Part shown: piece by piece, positions 1 to 6,760 of the stretch
Layout of the letters: each line of letters begins with the position of its first letter
Position numbering within the stretch: the stretch's first letter is position 1
Assembly (NCBI GenBank): GCA_018262385.1
Contig: JAGSPQ010000019.1
Location: 1-11,474, forward strand
Origin: Myxococcaceae bacterium
Lineage (GTDB): Bacteria; Myxococcota; Myxococcia; Myxococcales; Myxococcaceae
Length of the DNA: 11,474 bases
Direction of reading: 5' to 3'
Translations under genes and position numbers: made by a program
The notes under the pieces: model-generated
Databases searched by the model: none
The model's input: only the letters and a program-made list of their open reading frames with translations
What the model was told of the DNA's origin: nothing

Positions 1-1
1 C

Positions 2-436
2 TTCATCCTCCTGTCGATGACGGGCCTGGCGACGTTCGGGATCCTCAACGTCAACGCTCCCAACTACGGAGCGGCCGCGGGTGCCGGCGACGACAGCCAG
101 GACAAGCCGCCGCTGCTGCTGACGGTCGCGATCTCCCCCCGGGGCTTCTACCTGGCGGCCACCGGTGGCGTGCTGCCGGGCGCGGAAGGCGCGGTCGCGG
201 CGGCCCCCGGCGAGGGGGTGCCGACGGTGGCCAAGCTGGCCGACGGCGCGTTCGACTACCCCGCGCTCAACAACAAGATGAAAGAGATCAAGACCGCGTT
301 CCCCACCGAGTCGAAGGTGATCATCGCGGCCGACAAGGACATTCAGTACGAGGTGCTGGTGATGACGATGGACGCGCTGCGCGAGACCAGCGATCACAAG
401 CTCCTCTTCCCCGACGTCACCCTGGGTTCCTTCTAA
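2..436 (+). CDS. ExbD/TolR-family biopolymer transport protein, 5' end missing
   Basis: C-terminal part of an inner-membrane ExbD/TolR protein, the class that works with a TolQ/ExbB/MotA-type proton channel to energise envelope processes. The reading frame is open to the left edge (first full codon at nt 2), so the ATG at 17 is probably internal. The visible N-terminus (FILLS-MTGLATFGILNV) is the end of a single transmembrane helix; the family's essential helix Asp would lie a few residues outside the window. A periplasmic domain follows, ending in the typical ExbD pattern (KVIIAADKDIQYEVLVMTMD, then a LLFPDVTLGSF tail). An Ala/Gly-rich insert sits in the middle of the domain. The TAA stop abuts the GTG of a second family member, so the two are translationally coupled. 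In myxobacteria such pairs serve gliding (Agl/Glt) or Tol-like machines; which one this is cannot be told from the sequence. Confidence 0.85.
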   Translation, partial: FILLSMTGLATFGILNVNAPNYGAAAGAGDDSQDKPPLLLTVAISPRGFYLAATGGVLPGAEGAVAAAPGEGVPTVAKLADGAFDYPALNNKMKEIKTAFPTESKVIIAADKDIQYEVLVMTMDALRETSDHKLLFPDVTLGSF

Positions 437-1015
437 GTGACCGGCAAGACCGCCAATCCCGCGATCGACGAAGAGGCGCTCGAAGACCTCCAGCGGATGC
501 GCTTTCGCAAGGCGGTCGCGCGCAAGAAGCGCAAGGAACGCGAGGCCGAAGGCGAGATCAAGGAACTGAACATCACCGCGATGATGGACATCATGACCAT
601 CATCCTCGTCTTCCTGATCAAGTCGTACGCGACGAGCTCGATCACCACCACCAGCTCCGAAGACATCCGGCCGCCGATCTCGACCACCCGGCTGACTCCC
701 AAGGACACCATCTCGGTCACCATCACCAGCAAGCACATCCTGGTCGGGGACAAGAAGTTCGCCACCCTCTTGAACGGCGAAGTTCAGAAGCAGGATCTTT
801 CCGGCCGGCTGATCGTCCCGGTCGACCAGGCGCTGAAGAAGCAGGTCGAGAAGCTCAAGTACATCGCCGAGCGCAACCCTGGCGCTCCGTTTACCCATGA
901 GCTGACGGTGATTGGCGACAAGCGCGTTCCGTACGATCTGTTGCTCACGGTGCTGTACACCGCGGGCCAGAACGAGCTCGAGAACTACCGCTTCGTCGTC
1001 GTGCAGAAGGATTAG
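437..1015 (+). CDS. ExbD/TolR-family protein, second tandem copy
   Basis: Complete 192-residue ExbD/TolR-type protein. A charged cytoplasmic N-terminus (Lys/Arg/Glu-rich, residues 20-43) leads into the family motif [21 protein letters not shown] at about 44-64. Asp51 is the membrane-buried acid expected to take part in proton coupling with a TolQ/ExbB partner. The usual Pro two residues before the MMD is Ala48 here. A periplasmic domain (about 70-192) ends in the ExbD-like [20 protein letters not shown] segment and an FVVVQKD tail. The GTG start directly follows the TAA of the first ExbD gene (TAAGTG) with no clear Shine-Dalgarno, which suggests coupling. Two different TolR-type subunits in tandem recall the AglQ/AglS-type channels of myxobacterial gliding motors, which use TolR paralogues. 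The specific machine is inference. Confidence 0.9.
   Translation: MTGKTANPAIDEEALEDLQRMRFRKAVARKKRKEREAEGEIKELNITAMMDIMTIILVFLIKSYATSSITTTSSEDIRPPISTTRLTPKDTISVTITSKHILVGDKKFATLLNGEVQKQDLSGRLIVPVDQALKKQVEKLKYIAERNPGAPFTHELTVIGDKRVPYDLLLTVLYTAGQNELENYRFVVVQKD
1005..1011 (+). promoter_or_regulatory. Shine-Dalgarno for trmFO
   Basis: AGAAGGA lies 9 nt before the GTG at 1021, within the last codons of the upstream exbD-like gene. It supports GTG 1021 as the start; the resulting protein begins immediately before the FAD-binding beta strand, as expected for the family. Confidence 0.6.
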
Positions 1016-1020
1016 TTCAG

Positions 1021-2388
1021 GTGTCGAAGCAGATCACGGTCATCGGTGGCGGTCTCGCCGGCTGTGAGTGCGCATTTCAGCTCGCTCGACTCGGGCATCA
1101 GGTGGTGCTGCGCGAGCAGAAGCCGATCAAGCGCTCGGCCGCCCACCAGAGCGACACCCTCGCCGAGCTGGTCTGCAGCAACTCGATGCGCTCCGATGAT
1201 CCCACCTCGGCGATCGGGATGCTCCACGCCGAGCTGCGCCGGGTCGGCAGCCTGATCCTCGGAGCCGCCGACGCCCACCGGGTCCCCGCCGGCGGAGCGC
1301 TGGCGGTCGAGCGTGCCCTGTTCGCCGCCGAGGTGAGCTCGCGGCTGCTGCAGTCGGGCCAGGTTCAGCTGGTCGCCGGCGAGGTGACTCAGATCCCCGA
1401 AGGGACAGTGGTGATCGCCACCGGGCCGCTGACCTCGGCCGCCCTCACCGATCAGCTGGCGAAGTTCACCGGCGAGAAGCTCTATTTCTACGACGCGATC
1501 GCGCCGATCGTCTCGGCCGACTCGGTCGACGAGACGATCGCCTTCCGGCAGAGCCGCTACGGCAAGGGCGGGGGAGACGACTACCTCAACCTGCCGATGG
1601 AGAAGGACGAGTACCTGGCCTTCGTCGCCGCGCTCAAGGCCGGCACCAAGGTCAAGCCGCACGAGTTCGAAGAACCGAAGTACTTCGAAGGCTGTCTGCC
1701 AATTGAAGTGATGGCCGAACGCGGAGACGAGGTCTTGTCGCACGGGCCGATGAAGCCGGTGGGGTTGTCCGACCCGCGCACCGGCCGCCGGCCCTGGGCG
1801 GTGGTGCAGCTGCGCCACGAAGATCGCGCCGGCACCGCCTACAACCTGGTCGGGTTCCAGACCCGGCTCAGCTGGCCCGAGCAGAAGCGGATCTTCGCCA
1901 CCATTCCGGGGCTGAAGGACGCCGAGTGGCTGCGGATGGGGCAGATCCACCGCAACACCTTCATCGACTCGCCCCGGCTGCTCGAGCGCGATCTGTCGCT
2001 CAAGGCCGAGCCGCGGCTGTTCTTCGCCGGGCAGATCTCGGGCGTCGAGGGCTACGTCGAGTCGGCCGCCTGCGGCTACCTGGTCGCGCTCGCGCTGCAC
2101 GCGCGGCTCACCGGCACCCAATTCGTCCCTCCTCCGGGCACCACCGCGCTCGGCGCGCTCTACCGCCACGTCACCGGCGAGGCGCACCCCGAGGGCGCGG
2201 CCTACCAGCCGACCAACGTGGTCTACGCGCTCTTCCCGCCGCTGCCGGGGCGGGTGAAGAAGCAGGACAAGCGCGCCGCCTACGCGGCCCGCTCGACGGC
2301 GGACTTCGATCTGTGGGCCGCCCAGGCGCCCCACCCGGTGGCGGCGGCGGTGCCCCCGGTTCCCCAGGCGGCTGAGGTGACGGCGTGA
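1021..2388 (+). CDS. trmFO: tRNA (uracil-54-C5)-methyltransferase, folate/FAD-dependent (TrmFO)
   Basis: 455-residue cytosolic flavoenzyme that forms ribothymidine at position 54 of the tRNA T-loop, using methylenetetrahydrofolate as carbon donor and FADH2 as reductant. The N-terminal dinucleotide fold is clear ([18 protein letters not shown] at 9-14). Cys52 ([10 protein letters not shown]) and Cys225 ([12 protein letters not shown]) match the two catalytic cysteines of the Bacillus enzyme (Cys53 and Cys226). Other family hallmarks are [10 protein letters not shown] (155-164), [13 protein letters not shown] and the C-terminal FAD-binding [15 protein letters not shown]. It is about 20 residues longer than the Bacillus protein because of an Ala/Pro-rich tail. 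It starts 5 nt after the ExbD-like gene and its TGA overlaps the next gene's GTG by 4 nt, so it is embedded in an envelope-protein operon to which it has no obvious functional link. Confidence 0.97.
   Translation: MSKQITVIGGGLAGCECAFQLARLGHQVVLREQKPIKRSAAHQSDTLAELVCSNSMRSDDPTSAIGMLHAELRRVGSLILGAADAHRVPAGGALAVERALFAAEVSSRLLQSGQVQLVAGEVTQIPEGTVVIATGPLTSAALTDQLAKFTGEKLYFYDAIAPIVSADSVDETIAFRQSRYGKGGGDDYLNLPMEKDEYLAFVAALKAGTKVKPHEFEEPKYFEGCLPIEVMAERGDEVLSHGPMKPVGLSDPRTGRRPWAVVQLRHEDRAGTAYNLVGFQTRLSWPEQKRIFATIPGLKDAEWLRMGQIHRNTFIDSPRLLERDLSLKAEPRLFFAGQISGVEGYVESAACGYLVALALHARLTGTQFVPPPGTTALGALYRHVTGEAHPEGAAYQPTNVVYALFPPLPGRVKKQDKRAAYAARSTADFDLWAAQAPHPVAAAVPPVPQAAEVTA
2374..2377 (+). promoter_or_regulatory. 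Shine-Dalgarno for the propeller lipoprotein
   Basis: GAGG (within GAGGTGA) lies 7 nt before the GTG at 2385, inside the 3' end of trmFO. It supports the GTGA overlap start and hence the short signal peptide with a lipobox. Confidence 0.6.
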
Positions 2389-4001
2389 GACTGGTGCTCG
2401 GTGTGGCGGTGGCGGTGCTCGCGGTCGGCTGCAAGAACAAGAGCGCAGACGAGCCGGCCGGCGGGGTGAGCGGCTCGCGGGTGAGCCTCAACAAGGTGAT
2501 GAAGGGCGAGGCCGGGGTCGGCAGCCTGGGCGTCAAGCGGGTCGGCGGGATCGGCATCGATCTGCGCGCGACCGCCGACGGGCAGCACCTCACCTGGCTG
2601 CTCGACGCCGAGAAGCCGCGGCTCGACGGCCTGCCTCCTCCGATGCGGGTCGGCGTGCTGTGGGCGGTGCCGGCCAGGGGCGGCGACTCGCGCAAGCTGG
2701 GCAATGGCGTCACCAACATGCCGGGCGGCTACCTGTTCAGCGCCGACGGGCGGTGGGTGCTGTTCCTCGCCGGCTACAACCCCGCCGAGCAGAGCGGCGA
2801 GCTGCGGGTGGCGGATCTTTCGGATCCCGCCTCGGCCCCCGAGCGGCTGGGCGGGCGGGTCACCTACATGCTCGCCAGCCCCGACTCGAAGCAGATCGCC
2901 TTCGTCGACGAGGGCATGCTGCGCACCGGCCCGCTGCCGAAGGGGCCGTTTCGGGAAGTGGCGGGCGAGGTGGCGACGGCCGAGTTCTCGCCCGACTCGT
3001 CGACCCTCTACTTCCGGCGGCGGGTCGCCAACGCCGGCGGGCTGTACCAGGTGCCGCTGCACGAGGTCGGCAAGGCGCCGCGGAAGATCGCCGACCAGGT
3101 GGGCGACTTCCGCCTCACCCCCGACGGGAAGACGGTGGCGTACGCGGCGCGGCCCTCGGCCGGCAGCTCGAGCTACGAGCTGTTCGTCGCCGACACCGGC
3201 ACGCTCAAGCCCAGGCAGCTGGCGCGCAACGTGATCGCCTTCCGCTTCTCGCCCGACGGGAAGCTGATCGCCCACAACGAGGGGCTCTCGCCCGAGGATC
3301 CCGGCGATCTCTTCGTCGGCCCCTACGGCGGCGGCGGCGCGGAGCCGAAGGCGCTGGGCGCGAAGGTGAAGGACTTCCAGTTCTCGCCCGACTCGAAGTC
3401 GATCGCGTTTCGCGAGGGCTACAGCGACAACGAGGGAGATCTCGCGGTCGCGGTGATCGGCAGCGCGCAGCCGGCGAAGAAGATCTCGCGCCGGGTCCGC
3501 AGCTACAGCTGGAGCGACGACAACCTGAAGATCGCCTTCACCATCCGGGTGGTGAAGCCGATCACCTCGGTGGACCTGGTGGTGTGGCGGGTGGGGGACG
3601 AAGAGGCGACCAAGATCAAGCAGTGGGTCTACGACTACGACTTCACTCCCCAGTCCGACCGGCTGCTGTTCCGCACCGACTGCAGCCGCGAAGGGCGCTC
3701 GTGCGATCTGCTCGCGCTCGACCTGAAGGATCTGAAGCTCCCGCCGAAGAAGCTGGTCGAGGCGATGAGCGCCTTCAAGATTTCCGAGAGCGGCGAGCGG
3801 GTGCTGATCACCTACTCGCGCGCCCAGACCGGGGACTTCTACGACGTGGCGGTGTTCAACCTGAAGAGCAACGAGCGCAAGACGCTCGAGCAGTTCATTC
3901 GCCTGCCCGCGATGTTCCTCGACAAGGACGGGACGAAGGTCGCCTACGTCGTCGCCGAGCAGAACAAGTCGGGCGTGTACGTCGCCGACCAGGTGCCCTG
4001 A
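2385..4001 (+). CDS. PD40/TolB-like beta-propeller lipoprotein
   Basis: 538-residue predicted envelope lipoprotein. From GTG 2385 the first 16 residues form a short signal sequence (Arg2, then a Val/Ala/Leu core) ending in a lipobox-like AVGC with Cys16 as the lipidation site. The mature part carries repeated PD40 blade motifs of the form F-S-P-D-[GS]-x-x-[IL]-A-F, starting at about residues 118, 164, 201, 244, 288, 333, 375, 420, 466 and 512, with a weaker one at about 62. The steady 37-46-residue spacing gives 10-11 blades, more than one standard six- or seven-blade propeller. Cys433 and Cys440 could form a disulfide. This repeat class occurs in TolB and in DPP-IV/prolyl-oligopeptidase N-terminal domains; no hydrolase domain is present, so binding or scaffolding is likelier than catalysis. 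Its place in an operon with two TolR-type genes makes a TolB-like role attractive but unproven. Confidence 0.85.
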   Translation: MRLVLGVAVAVLAVGCKNKSADEPAGGVSGSRVSLNKVMKGEAGVGSLGVKRVGGIGIDLRATADGQHLTWLLDAEKPRLDGLPPPMRVGVLWAVPARGGDSRKLGNGVTNMPGGYLFSADGRWVLFLAGYNPAEQSGELRVADLSDPASAPERLGGRVTYMLASPDSKQIAFVDEGMLRTGPLPKGPFREVAGEVATAEFSPDSSTLYFRRRVANAGGLYQVPLHEVGKAPRKIADQVGDFRLTPDGKTVAYAARPSAGSSSYELFVADTGTLKPRQLARNVIAFRFSPDGKLIAHNEGLSPEDPGDLFVGPYGGGGAEPKALGAKVKDFQFSPDSKSIAFREGYSDNEGDLAVAVIGSAQPAKKISRRVRSYSWSDDNLKIAFTIRVVKPITSVDLVVWRVGDEEATKIKQWVYDYDFTPQSDRLLFRTDCSREGRSCDLLALDLKDLKLPPKKLVEAMSAFKISESGERVLITYSRAQTGDFYDVAVFNLKSNERKTLEQFIRLPAMFLDKDGTKVAYVVAEQNKSGVYVADQVP

Positions 4002-4247
4002 GTCGCCCGAAGGCGTCGACGGTGGGTGCACCTTACCCAGGGGTGTCCGATTCGGACCCGGGCGAGCCGTCCTCGGGCTCTTGCATTCCCTTGCCGTCCG
4101 GTTGGGGCGACGAAATGCCCCCGGGCGTCAAGGACCGCAGGTGAGCCATCGGGCGACAATGGGCGACTGAGCCGACGTTCGGCCGTACATGGGTGCGCCG
4201 GTCTGCAGAGGTCCGCCGAGGGGAAGAGCCCCGTGGGGGGCGAAAGT
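4002..4247. other. Non-coding intergenic stretch with small dyads and GGGCGAC heptamers
   Basis: No convincing gene lies between the propeller lipoprotein and the small minus-strand gene. The stretch holds a 13-bp odd-centred palindrome GTCCGATTCGGAC (4045-4057) and the heptamer GGGCGAC at 4105-4111, 4151-4157 and 4161-4167, the last two exactly 10 bp apart. An inverted copy at 4002-4008 makes a perfect 9-bp inverted repeat (4002-4010 with 4149-4157). Small GC dyads are common in DNA this GC-rich, so operator or RNA function is only a possibility. Confidence 0.4.
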
Positions 4248-4256
4248 TTATTTCGC
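4228..4256. terminator. Possible bidirectional terminator (two overlapping hairpins)
   Basis: On the plus strand GCCCC (4228-4232) can pair with GGGGC (4237-4241) and is followed, after GAAAG, by the T-rich TTTATTT. A competing perfect 6-bp hairpin, GCGAAA-GTTTA-TTTCGC (4240-4256), contains the TAA of the minus-strand gene in its loop. It is an unusually AT-rich spot where transcription from the plus-strand operon and the minus-strand gene converges. The T-tract is not ideally placed, so this is tentative. Confidence 0.35.
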
Positions 4257-4544
4257 ACCCCGCATGCCCCTCGGCTCCCCCCGCTGGCTTGCGTGCGCGC
4301 GTCGCACCTGGTCGGCCAGCCCGAGCTCGGCCGCCGCGCCGGCGAGCAGCTCCCAGAATCCGGGCGGAGCGGGGTGCAGCGCCACCGCCTGCGCCAGCGC
4401 GTCCCAGGCCCCGGTCAAGGCGCGCTGCTCGAGCAGCTCTTCGAACTGTCCGAGGTCGTGGTGCGGCCCGAGCAGTGCGCAGGCCTGCCCAAGCAGCCGC
4501 GGCGCCAGGTCCACCCCGAACTCGAGCTCGTCGTCCTCAGGCAT
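4248..4544 (-). CDS. Small hypothetical protein, helical and TPR-like
   Basis: 98-residue minus-strand ORF starting at ATG 4544 (MPEDDELEFGVD). An upstream in-frame Met at 4586 would overlap the likely xerC promoter and adds a basic stretch, so the inner start is preferred. Codons show the GC3 preference of the neighbours on this strand. The protein is acidic at the N-terminus and predicted mostly helical. A segment at about 46-84 (AWDALAQAVALHP, then PGFWELLAGAAAELGLADQV) has the W-x2-L / A / P spacing of a TPR-like helical hairpin. The C-terminus is short and basic. There is no signal peptide or membrane segment. It converges on the propeller gene and diverges from xerC with 47 bp between start codons. 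I do not recognise a family, and no function is proposed. Confidence 0.6.
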   Translation of the reverse strand: MPEDDELEFGVDLAPRLLGQACALLGPHHDLGQFEELLEQRALTGAWDALAQAVALHPAPPGFWELLAGAAAELGLADQVRRAHASQRGEPRGMRGAK

Positions 4545-4553
4545 CCGCTGAAC

Positions 4554-4582
4554 TCGACCCCGTGGAAAGGCGGGCCTACGAT
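4554..4582 (+). promoter_or_regulatory. Candidate sigma-70-type promoter of xerC
   Basis: TCGACC (4554-4559; four of six match TTGACA), a 17-bp spacer and TACGAT (4577-4582; fits TAnnnT). The xerC ATG begins 10 nt after the -10 box, so a transcript starting at the usual distance would have a leader of only 0-3 nt. No Shine-Dalgarno precedes the ATG, consistent with a leaderless or nearly leaderless mRNA. Confidence 0.45.
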
Positions 4583-4591
4583 CCACCCGCG

Positions 4592-5485
4592 ATGGAAGAC
4601 GCGCACGTTACCGGCTTTCTGCGGCACCTCGAGATCGGCCGCGCCGCCTCGAAGCACACCCTCGCCGCGTACGCCGGCGATCTGCGCGCCTTCGCCGCCT
4701 ACCTCGAGCCGCAGAAGATCGAGCTGCTCAAGGCCACCCACCTCCACGTCCGCGGCTTCCTCGGGGTCCAGGCGGTCGACCACGCCGCCACCTCGCGCGC
4801 CCGGCGGCTCGCCGCGCTCAAGGCGTTCTACGGCTACCTGGTGCGCCGCAAGGTGCTCGACGCCAACCCGGCGGCGCGGACCAGGACCCCGAAGCTGCCC
4901 CAGCGGCTGCCGCGGGCGGTGCCGGTGGACGAGACCTTCGCCCTGATGGACGCGCCCGATCTCGAGCGGCTGCTCGGCCTGCGGGACAAGGCGATCCTCG
5001 AGGTCCTCTACGGCGGCGGGCTGCGCGTCAGCGAGCTGGTCGGCCTGAACCTCGACTCGCTCGATCGCACCAACGGCGTGGTCCGGGTGCTGGGCAAGGG
5101 GCAGAAGGAGCGGCTGTGCCCGCTCCATCCCACCGCGCTGGAGGCGATCGCCCTCTGGGTCGCCCGGCGCGGCGAGCTGCTCGCCAGGCCGCACCAGGGG
5201 CAGGATCCGACCGCGCTGTTCCTGAACCACCGCGGCGGCCGGCTCACCACCCGCAGCATCGGCCGCCACCTCGACGCCTACGTCCTCAAGCTGGGGCTCG
5301 AGCGCAAGCTGTCCCCCCACGCGCTGCGCCACTCGTTCGCCACCCACCTGCTCGCCGGCGGCGCCGACATCCGCGTCATCCAGGAGCTGCTGGGCCACGC
5401 GAGCCTGTCGACCACCCAGCGCTACACCCACGTCGGCTTCGAGCAGCTGCAGCAGGTCTATGACAAAGCGCACCCCCGGGCCTGA
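4592..5485 (+). CDS. xerC: Tyrosine recombinase XerC
   Basis: 297-residue site-specific recombinase, the usual XerC/XerD length, which resolves chromosome dimers at dif with a XerD partner near the division septum. The N-terminal SAM-like core-binding domain spans about 1-90 (the SKHTLAAYAGDLRAF pattern is typical). The C-terminal catalytic domain carries all six active-site residues: Arg145 (GLRVSELV), Lys169 (LGKGQKER), His243 and Arg246 (HALRHSFATHL), His269 (LLGHASLSTTQRYTHV) and the nucleophile Tyr278. The open frame extends upstream, but ATG 4592 gives the normal length and sits behind a promoter-like motif. Chromosomal context without integrase-type neighbours favours the housekeeping XerC over a phage integrase; XerC rather than XerD is judged from overall similarity only. 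The last 26 nt overlap the Smr gene. Confidence 0.93.
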   Translation: MEDAHVTGFLRHLEIGRAASKHTLAAYAGDLRAFAAYLEPQKIELLKATHLHVRGFLGVQAVDHAATSRARRLAALKAFYGYLVRRKVLDANPAARTRTPKLPQRLPRAVPVDETFALMDAPDLERLLGLRDKAILEVLYGGGLRVSELVGLNLDSLDRTNGVVRVLGKGQKERLCPLHPTALEAIALWVARRGELLARPHQGQDPTALFLNHRGGRLTTRSIGRHLDAYVLKLGLERKLSPHALRHSFATHLLAGGADIRVIQELLGHASLSTTQRYTHVGFEQLQQVYDKAHPRA

Positions 5486-6131
5486 CCCCTTCAACAACCC
5501 GTTCTCGAAGGTGAAGCTGGCCGAGCCGAAGAAGGCCGAGCCGAGCAAGCCGGTGGCCCCTCCGCCGCCGCGCAAAGAGAAGCCGGTCGCGCTCGACGCC
5601 GAGGCGGCGCTGTTCCTCGAGGCGATGGGCGAGGTCCTCCCGACCAAAGCCGACAAGAAGCACGCCGCGCCCGCCCCGGGCGCCCGCCTCGATCCGGTGA
5701 AGGTCGCCCAGGAGGAGTCCGAGTCGCTCGCCCAGCTGGCCGAGCTGGTCTCGACCGAGGGCCCGTTCGAGGTGACCGACTCGGGTGACCGGCTCGAGGG
5801 CCGAGTCCGCGGCTTCGATGCCCAGGTGCTGAAGCGACTTCGCACCGGCGGCTTTCGCCTCGAGGGCACGCTCGATCTGCACGGGCACACCAGGGACAAG
5901 GCGCAGGCCGCGCTCGAGCCGTTCATCACCCAGGCCCGGCGCGCAGGGCAGCGCTGCGTCCTGGTGATCACCGGCAAGGGGCTCAACAGCGCCGATCAAC
6001 AACCGGTGCTGCGCGCCAGCCTGCAGCAGTGGCTGACCCAGGGCCGCCTCGCCCGGCACGTGCTCGCCTTCTGCTCGGCGCAGCCCGCCGACGGGGGCTC
6101 CGGCGCCGTCTACGTGCTGCTGCGGCGCTGA
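5460..6131 (+). CDS. Smr (MutS2 C-terminal-like) domain protein
   Basis: 223-residue cytosolic protein with a C-terminal Smr domain, a fold related to DNA-nicking and RNA-cleaving nucleases. The domain (about 135-223) shows the hallmarks LDLHGHT (138-144), VLVITGKGLNS (about 168-176) and DGGSGAVYVLL (211-221). The order resembles stand-alone Smr proteins such as E. coli SmrA/SmrB, SmrB being a nuclease acting on collided ribosomes, and there are no MutS2 ATPase domains. Preceding it are a Lys/Pro-rich, probably disordered stretch (about 18-45) and a conserved-looking GFDAQVLKRLRTGGF linker (118-132). The start PFNNPFSKVK is a familiar opening for these proteins and supports ATG 5460, which lies inside xerC (26-nt overlap), so the two are co-transcribed. 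Substrate (DNA or ribosome-bound mRNA) cannot be decided here. Confidence 0.9.
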   Translation: MTKRTPGPDPFNNPFSKVKLAEPKKAEPSKPVAPPPPRKEKPVALDAEAALFLEAMGEVLPTKADKKHAAPAPGARLDPVKVAQEESESLAQLAELVSTEGPFEVTDSGDRLEGRVRGFDAQVLKRLRTGGFRLEGTLDLHGHTRDKAQAALEPFITQARRAGQRCVLVITGKGLNSADQQPVLRASLQQWLTQGRLARHVLAFCSAQPADGGSGAVYVLLRR

Positions 6132-6218
6132 ATCCGGCTGCGAATGATTGGCACAAGCGGCGTTCTCCCGGTGGCCTGCTCGGGCGCTCGGTCTTCGTGC
6201 CGCTGTGCCGGTGAGCTG

Positions 6219-6224
6219 TTAGAA
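6219..6224 (+). promoter_or_regulatory. Candidate -10 element of hslV
   Basis: TTAGAA lies 8 nt before the hslV ATG in a 101-bp gap after the Smr gene. No good -35 is visible at 16-18 bp, and no CIRCE operator or heat-shock-type -35 is seen. The position again implies a very short leader, and no Shine-Dalgarno precedes the ATG. Confidence 0.3.
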
Positions 6225-6232
6225 GCCCCCGC

Positions 6233-6760
6233 ATGTTCCATGGCACGACGATTGTGTGCGTTCGCCGCGACGGAAAGACGGTGATCGGCAGCGATGGGCA
6301 GGTCACCCTCGACAAGACGGTGATGAAGGGCAACGCGCGCAAGGTGCGCCGGCTGGGGGAGGGGCAGGTGATCGCCGGCTTCGCGGGCGGCACCTCGGAC
6401 GCCTTCACCCTGTTCGAGCGCTTCGAAGCCAAGCTCAAGGAGCACCGCAAGAACCTGACCCGGGCCTGCGTCGAGCTCGGCAAGGACTGGCGCACCGATC
6501 GCTACCTGCGCAAGCTCGAGGCGCTGCTGATCGTCGCCGACACCGCCAACACCTTCATCCTCTCGGGCTCGGGCGACGTGATCGAGCCGGAGCACGACAT
6601 CGCCGCGGTCGGCTCGGGAGGCAGCTACGCGCTCGCCGCCGCCCGCGCGCTCACCCAGCACTCGACCCTCACCGCGCGGCAGATCACCGAAGAGTCGCTG
6701 AAGATCGCCGCCGACATCTGCATCTACACCAACACCAATTTCAGCTTCGAGGAGTTGTAG
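6233..6760 (+). CDS. hslV: ATP-dependent protease proteolytic subunit HslV
   Basis: 175-residue threonine peptidase (N-terminal nucleophile hydrolase family) that forms the double-hexameric core of the HslVU protease and degrades misfolded and regulatory proteins in the cytosol. A four-residue propeptide (MFHG) precedes the catalytic Thr5 ([18 protein letters not shown]). Asp21 and Lys37 match Asp17 and Lys33 of the mature E. coli enzyme with a constant offset of 4. The central [20 protein letters not shown] and [16 protein letters not shown] blocks and the [14 protein letters not shown] tail are all characteristic. An in-frame stop at 6212-6214 excludes a longer start. The TAG at 6758-6760 abuts the hslU ATG, so the two subunits are translated as a coupled pair. 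Confidence 0.97.
   Translation: MFHGTTIVCVRRDGKTVIGSDGQVTLDKTVMKGNARKVRRLGEGQVIAGFAGGTSDAFTLFERFEAKLKEHRKNLTRACVELGKDWRTDRYLRKLEALLIVADTANTFILSGSGDVIEPEHDIAAVGSGGSYALAAARALTQHSTLTARQITEESLKIAADICIYTNTNFSFEEL
6749..6754 (+). promoter_or_regulatory. Shine-Dalgarno for hslU
   Basis: GAGGAG inside the last hslV codons, 6 nt before ATG 6761. It is the strongest Shine-Dalgarno in the window and contrasts with the unled starts of hslV and xerC. Confidence 0.65.

Noticed and set aside
1012..2334. 440-codon open frame on the minus strand opposite trmFO
   Set aside because: Mirror of a certain gene in high-GC DNA; the product is Arg/Gly/Leu/Val-rich with no recognisable motif.
2280..4031. 583-codon minus-strand open frame opposite the propeller gene
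   Set aside because: Antisense artefact of strong GC3 bias; low-complexity His/Arg/Leu/Val-rich product, while the plus strand shows a lipobox and regular blade repeats.
4065..4080. GAGCC-loop-GGCTC hairpin as terminator of the propeller operon
   Set aside because: Only five base pairs with a seven-base loop and no following T-run.
4193..4591. Upstream extension of the xerC frame by 133 codons
   Set aside because: The extra part is Arg/Ala/Pro-rich, antisense to the small minus-strand gene, and would make XerC far longer than the family's roughly 298 residues.
4026..4946. 306-codon plus-strand open frame through the gap and into xerC
   Set aside because: Crosses the hairpin-rich gap and ends inside xerC in another frame; Arg/Pro/Ser-rich with no coding signature.
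4415..5986. 523-codon minus-strand open frame across xerC and the Smr gene
   Set aside because: Covers two well-supported plus-strand genes and yields a product without family motifs.
6148..6163. TTGGCAC followed by GCGTT as a sigma-54 promoter or CIRCE half-site for hslV
   Set aside because: The -12 TTGC element is absent at the required spacing, and there is no GAGTGCTAA half to make a CIRCE operator.
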